A DNA stretch of 7,259 nt from JAHDCE01 sp051275765. Lineage in GTDB: Bacteria > Bacteroidota > Bacteroidia > Chitinophagales > Saprospiraceae. Position numbers and translations under genes: made by a program. Positions 5,653 to 7,259 of the stretch are shown here, piece by piece. The stretch spans positions 1 to 7,259 of the forward strand of contig JBNMOV010000251.1 in assembly GCA_051275765.1 (NCBI GenBank). The letters are read 5' to 3'. The notes under the pieces are model-generated. The model worked only from the letters and a program-made list of their open reading frames with translations. It was not told the origin of the DNA and ran no database searches. Position 1 is the first letter of the stretch; each line of letters opens with the position of its first letter.

Positions 5653-6981
5653 TTGAAAAATAAATATACATATTGTATCCTATTTTTTCTAGGTATTTTA
5701 GGAACAATTTTATTAGGTTATTTTACTAATCAAAATGAATTCCCTAAAATAGCCATTGGCTATGGTTTAATGTGGTCATTCTATTTGTATGTCATTCAAC
5801 AAAGAGAAAGAAATCCGATTTGGTTATTGATTTTAATGGGGATTATTTTACGATGCATTTTACTCCCTGCTTACCCTCCCCTTTCTGATGATTATTTCAG
5901 ATTTATTTGGGATGGTTATCTGAATATGGAAGGCATTAATCCATACGAATTAAAACCAGAAGAATTTATTCAATATCATGGCGAAAAACAATATCATTTT
6001 ATTTATGAACAATTAAATTCCAAGATTTATTTTTCTGTTTATCCTCCCTTATTACAAGCTATCTTTTATATTAGTACGTGGCTTTTTCCAGAAAGTGTAC
6101 AAGGTTCTGTCATCGTCATGCGATTGTTTTTAATCCTTTTTGAACTTGGTTCTATATTTTTTATATATCAGATATTAAAACGATTTTCATTACCTAAATG
6201 GCAAGTACTTCTATATGCTTTGAATCCCTTGGTTATTATAGAAATATCTGGCAATCTTCACTTTGAAGGAATGATGATATTTTTCTTAATGGGAAGCATT
6301 TATTTATTGACAAAATTCGATAATATTATTCCTTCTGCGATATCATTAGGATTGGCTATTGGAGCTAAATTACTACCGCTTATTTTTATTCCTTTTTTCC
6401 TTTGGAAATTGGGCTTTAAAAAAGCAATTATTTATGGTGTGGTCGCAGGAATAATATTCCTATTATCTTTCTTCATGCTATGGGATGAAACACTGCTTTA
6501 TAATTTTAGAGAAAGCATCCGACTCTATTATAAATCCTTTGAATTCAATGGTGGCATTTATTATTTATGTAGAGAAATTGGATATCTATTTAGAGGCTAT
6601 AATGAGATCGCAACGATAGGCCCTGGCTTAGCTATTTTCTCTGCTTTAGGGATAATCGTCCTAGCATTATTAGATAAGAAAAAAGATATTTCCAGATTAC
6701 CCCTTTTATTTTTATTGGCACTTTCTTTATATCAATTGTGTTCTACCACAGTTCATCCTTGGTACATTGCTCCTTTGGTCGCTTTGGCTTCATTGACATC
6801 ATCTAGGTATGCTATTGTTTGGTCTGGCTTGATTTTATTGACTTATATTAATTATTCTTATCAATCTTATTATGAAAATATTTGGATAGTGGGATTGGAA
6901 TACATTTTAGTTATAGGGGTTTTAATTAAGGAATTAATTGTAGGAAAAAGAAAGAATATTCTACCCAATTCGACTAATTAA
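5653..6981 (+). CDS. GT-C membrane glycosyltransferase (polyprenyl-phosphate-sugar dependent, GT87/DUF2029-like)
   Basis: The 442-residue protein is highly hydrophobic, with about ten to twelve membrane helices, and carries the pattern of polyprenol-phosphate-mannose-dependent transferases: PLSDDYFRFIWDG (76-88) with the Asp79-Asp80 pair in the first extracytoplasmic loop, GINPYE (94-99), VYPPLLQA (129-136), NPLVIIEISGNLHFEG with Glu197, His203 and Glu205, and VHPWYIAPL (367-375). Such enzymes move a sugar from a polyprenyl-phosphate donor to a lipid or glycan on the outer face of the cytoplasmic membrane. I chose the TTG at 5653: an in-frame TAG lies at 5647-5649, and the first in-frame ATG is at codon 39, which would cut off the first helix. 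The gene follows the CoA-transferase by 63 bases and ends the plus-strand run. Sugar and acceptor are unknown. Confidence 0.82.
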   Translation: MKNKYTYCILFFLGILGTILLGYFTNQNEFPKIAIGYGLMWSFYLYVIQQRERNPIWLLILMGIILRCILLPAYPPLSDDYFRFIWDGYLNMEGINPYELKPEEFIQYHGEKQYHFIYEQLNSKIYFSVYPPLLQAIFYISTWLFPESVQGSVIVMRLFLILFELGSIFFIYQILKRFSLPKWQVLLYALNPLVIIEISGNLHFEGMMIFFLMGSIYLLTKFDNIIPSAISLGLAIGAKLLPLIFIPFFLWKLGFKKAIIYGVVAGIIFLLSFFMLWDETLLYNFRESIRLYYKSFEFNGGIYYLCREIGYLFRGYNEIATIGPGLAIFSALGIIVLALLDKKKDISRLPLLFLLALSLYQLCSTTVHPWYIAPLVALASLTSSRYAIVWSGLILLTYINYSYQSYYENIWIVGLEYILVIGVLIKELIVGKRKNILPNSTN

Positions 6982-7002
6982 TCAGCTCTTTACGCTAGCT
7001 GA
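6982..7002 (+). terminator. Weak hairpin directly after the GT-C stop codon
   Basis: TCAGCT (6982-6987) and AGCTGA (6997-7002) can pair around a nine-base loop, starting one base after the stop. It is followed by AAAATT, not a T-run, so it is a poor intrinsic terminator by the usual rule; it could act with the stronger hairpin at 7031-7070. Confidence 0.3.
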
Positions 7003-7030
7003 AAATTGAGGCAAAATCCTATTAGGATCT

Positions 7031-7070
7031 CTTAGTACACTGTAAAGTAAATAGGTTATAGTGTACTAAG
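7031..7070. terminator. Strong hairpin, probable end of the operon
   Basis: CTTAGTACACT (7031-7041) and AGTGTACTAAG (7060-7070) are exact complements. The stem continues inwards with one G-T pair and three more pairs (7043-7045 with 7056-7058), leaving a ten-base loop; in all about 15 bp. It lies 49 bases after the last plus-strand stop and is followed by TATCTTTCC. It has no long T-tract, so it may be a factor-assisted or bidirectional terminator, or simply an RNA 3'-end stabiliser. Confidence 0.55.
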
Positions 7071-7132
7071 TATCTTTCCATAATTATTTGAAGTCCAGAA
7101 GAAATATTTGTAATACGTTTTTAAATAATCCT

Positions 7133-7148
7133 GTTCGTATTAGCGAAC
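7133..7148. repeat. Small inverted repeat
   Basis: GTTCG (7133-7137) pairs with CGAAC (7144-7148) around a six-base loop. It lies between the operon-end hairpin and the right-edge start, and a second five-base pair, TCAAG (7154-7158) with CTTGA (7166-7170), follows. Either could be part of the leader or an operator of the right-edge gene, or chance. Confidence 0.3.
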
Positions 7149-7237
7149 CTTATTCAAGTCACTCCCTTGATTTATACACGAAGTCAATTATTTAAACGCA
7201 TATAAGATGCAACTTTTGATAAAAAATCAGTACAACA

Positions 7238-7259
7238 ATGTGTGGACAAATCTCTATAG
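7238..7259 (+). CDS. Possible start of a Met-Cys-Gly protein (cut by right edge)
   Basis: An ATG at 7238-7240 opens a frame reading M-C-G-Q-I-S-I to the window end. A cysteine at position 2 followed by glycine is characteristic of enzymes that use the N-terminal cysteine after Met removal: SRAP/HMCES-type DNA-protein crosslink proteins (usually MCGR) and class II glutamine amidotransferases such as asparagine synthase (usually MCGI). Upstream, AACTTTTG (7211-7218) is one base off the TAnnTTTG -7 consensus. Only seven codons are visible, and another frame from the ATG at 7207 is open to the edge too, so this is a hint only. Confidence 0.3.

Noticed and set aside
2332..7148. GTTCGCTA at 2332-2339 and its complement TAGCGAAC at 7141-7148 as inverted repeats flanking the operon
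   Set aside because: Only eight bases match and the surroundings differ; expected by chance over this length, with no transposase or target duplication.
7241..7249. TGTGGACAA (reverse TTGTCCACA) as a DnaA box
   Set aside because: One base away from the consensus and single; no cluster of boxes or origin-linked gene nearby.
7184..7258. Minus-strand frame entering from the right edge and ending at TGA 7186-7184
   Set aside because: Only 24 codons with no recognisable features; a convergent gene tail is possible but not supported.

Overview
The window looks like chromosomal DNA from a low-GC member of the Bacteroidota. The reasons are the AT-rich base composition, the absence of clear Shine-Dalgarno sequences before most starts, TAnnTTTG-type -7 promoter elements, a divergent secreted protein resembling the large surface or gliding-type proteins of that phylum, and a KdsC phosphatase followed directly by a UbiA-family prenyltransferase, a pairing I associate with Bacteroidota. 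I cannot name the genus; a Saprospira-like or Flavobacteria-like host is only a guess.

Layout. Positions 1-596 (minus strand) carry the first 198 codons of an exported protein that continues past the left edge. Positions 597-1083 are a 487-base divergent intergenic region with no gene; it holds a long nested palindrome (902-1003) and, just before the ferredoxin gene, a perfect 8-6-8 inverted repeat overlapping a TACCTTTG -7 element. From 1084 to 6981 all genes are on the plus strand: an ISC-type [2Fe-2S] ferredoxin (fdx), iscX, a strong 49-base hairpin, kdsC (Kdo-8-phosphate phosphatase), a UbiA-family prenyltransferase, a membrane-anchored SMP-30/strictosidine-synthase-like beta-propeller, a CaiB/BaiF family III CoA-transferase, and a multi-pass GT-C glycosyltransferase with a TTG start. 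Positions 6982-7237 are non-coding, with a very good 15-bp hairpin at 7031-7070. A possible new CDS starting Met-Cys-Gly begins at 7238 and is cut by the right edge.

How the genes may work together. fdx and iscX are neighbours in the classical isc operon, and here they stand without iscS, iscU, iscA or hscBA in view, so they probably form a small Fe-S unit of their own. The following genes, from kdsC to the GT-C enzyme, have an envelope and lipid flavour: Kdo for lipopolysaccharide, a prenyl transfer to a small acceptor, a periplasm-facing propeller hydrolase or lactonase, a CoA-transfer step and a transferase that uses a polyprenyl-phosphate sugar. Short gaps and one orientation suggest co-transcription, and a prenylated, possibly glycosylated envelope lipid is a reasonable but unproven hypothesis. 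I did not find a defence system, CRISPR array, insertion sequence, tRNA or rRNA.
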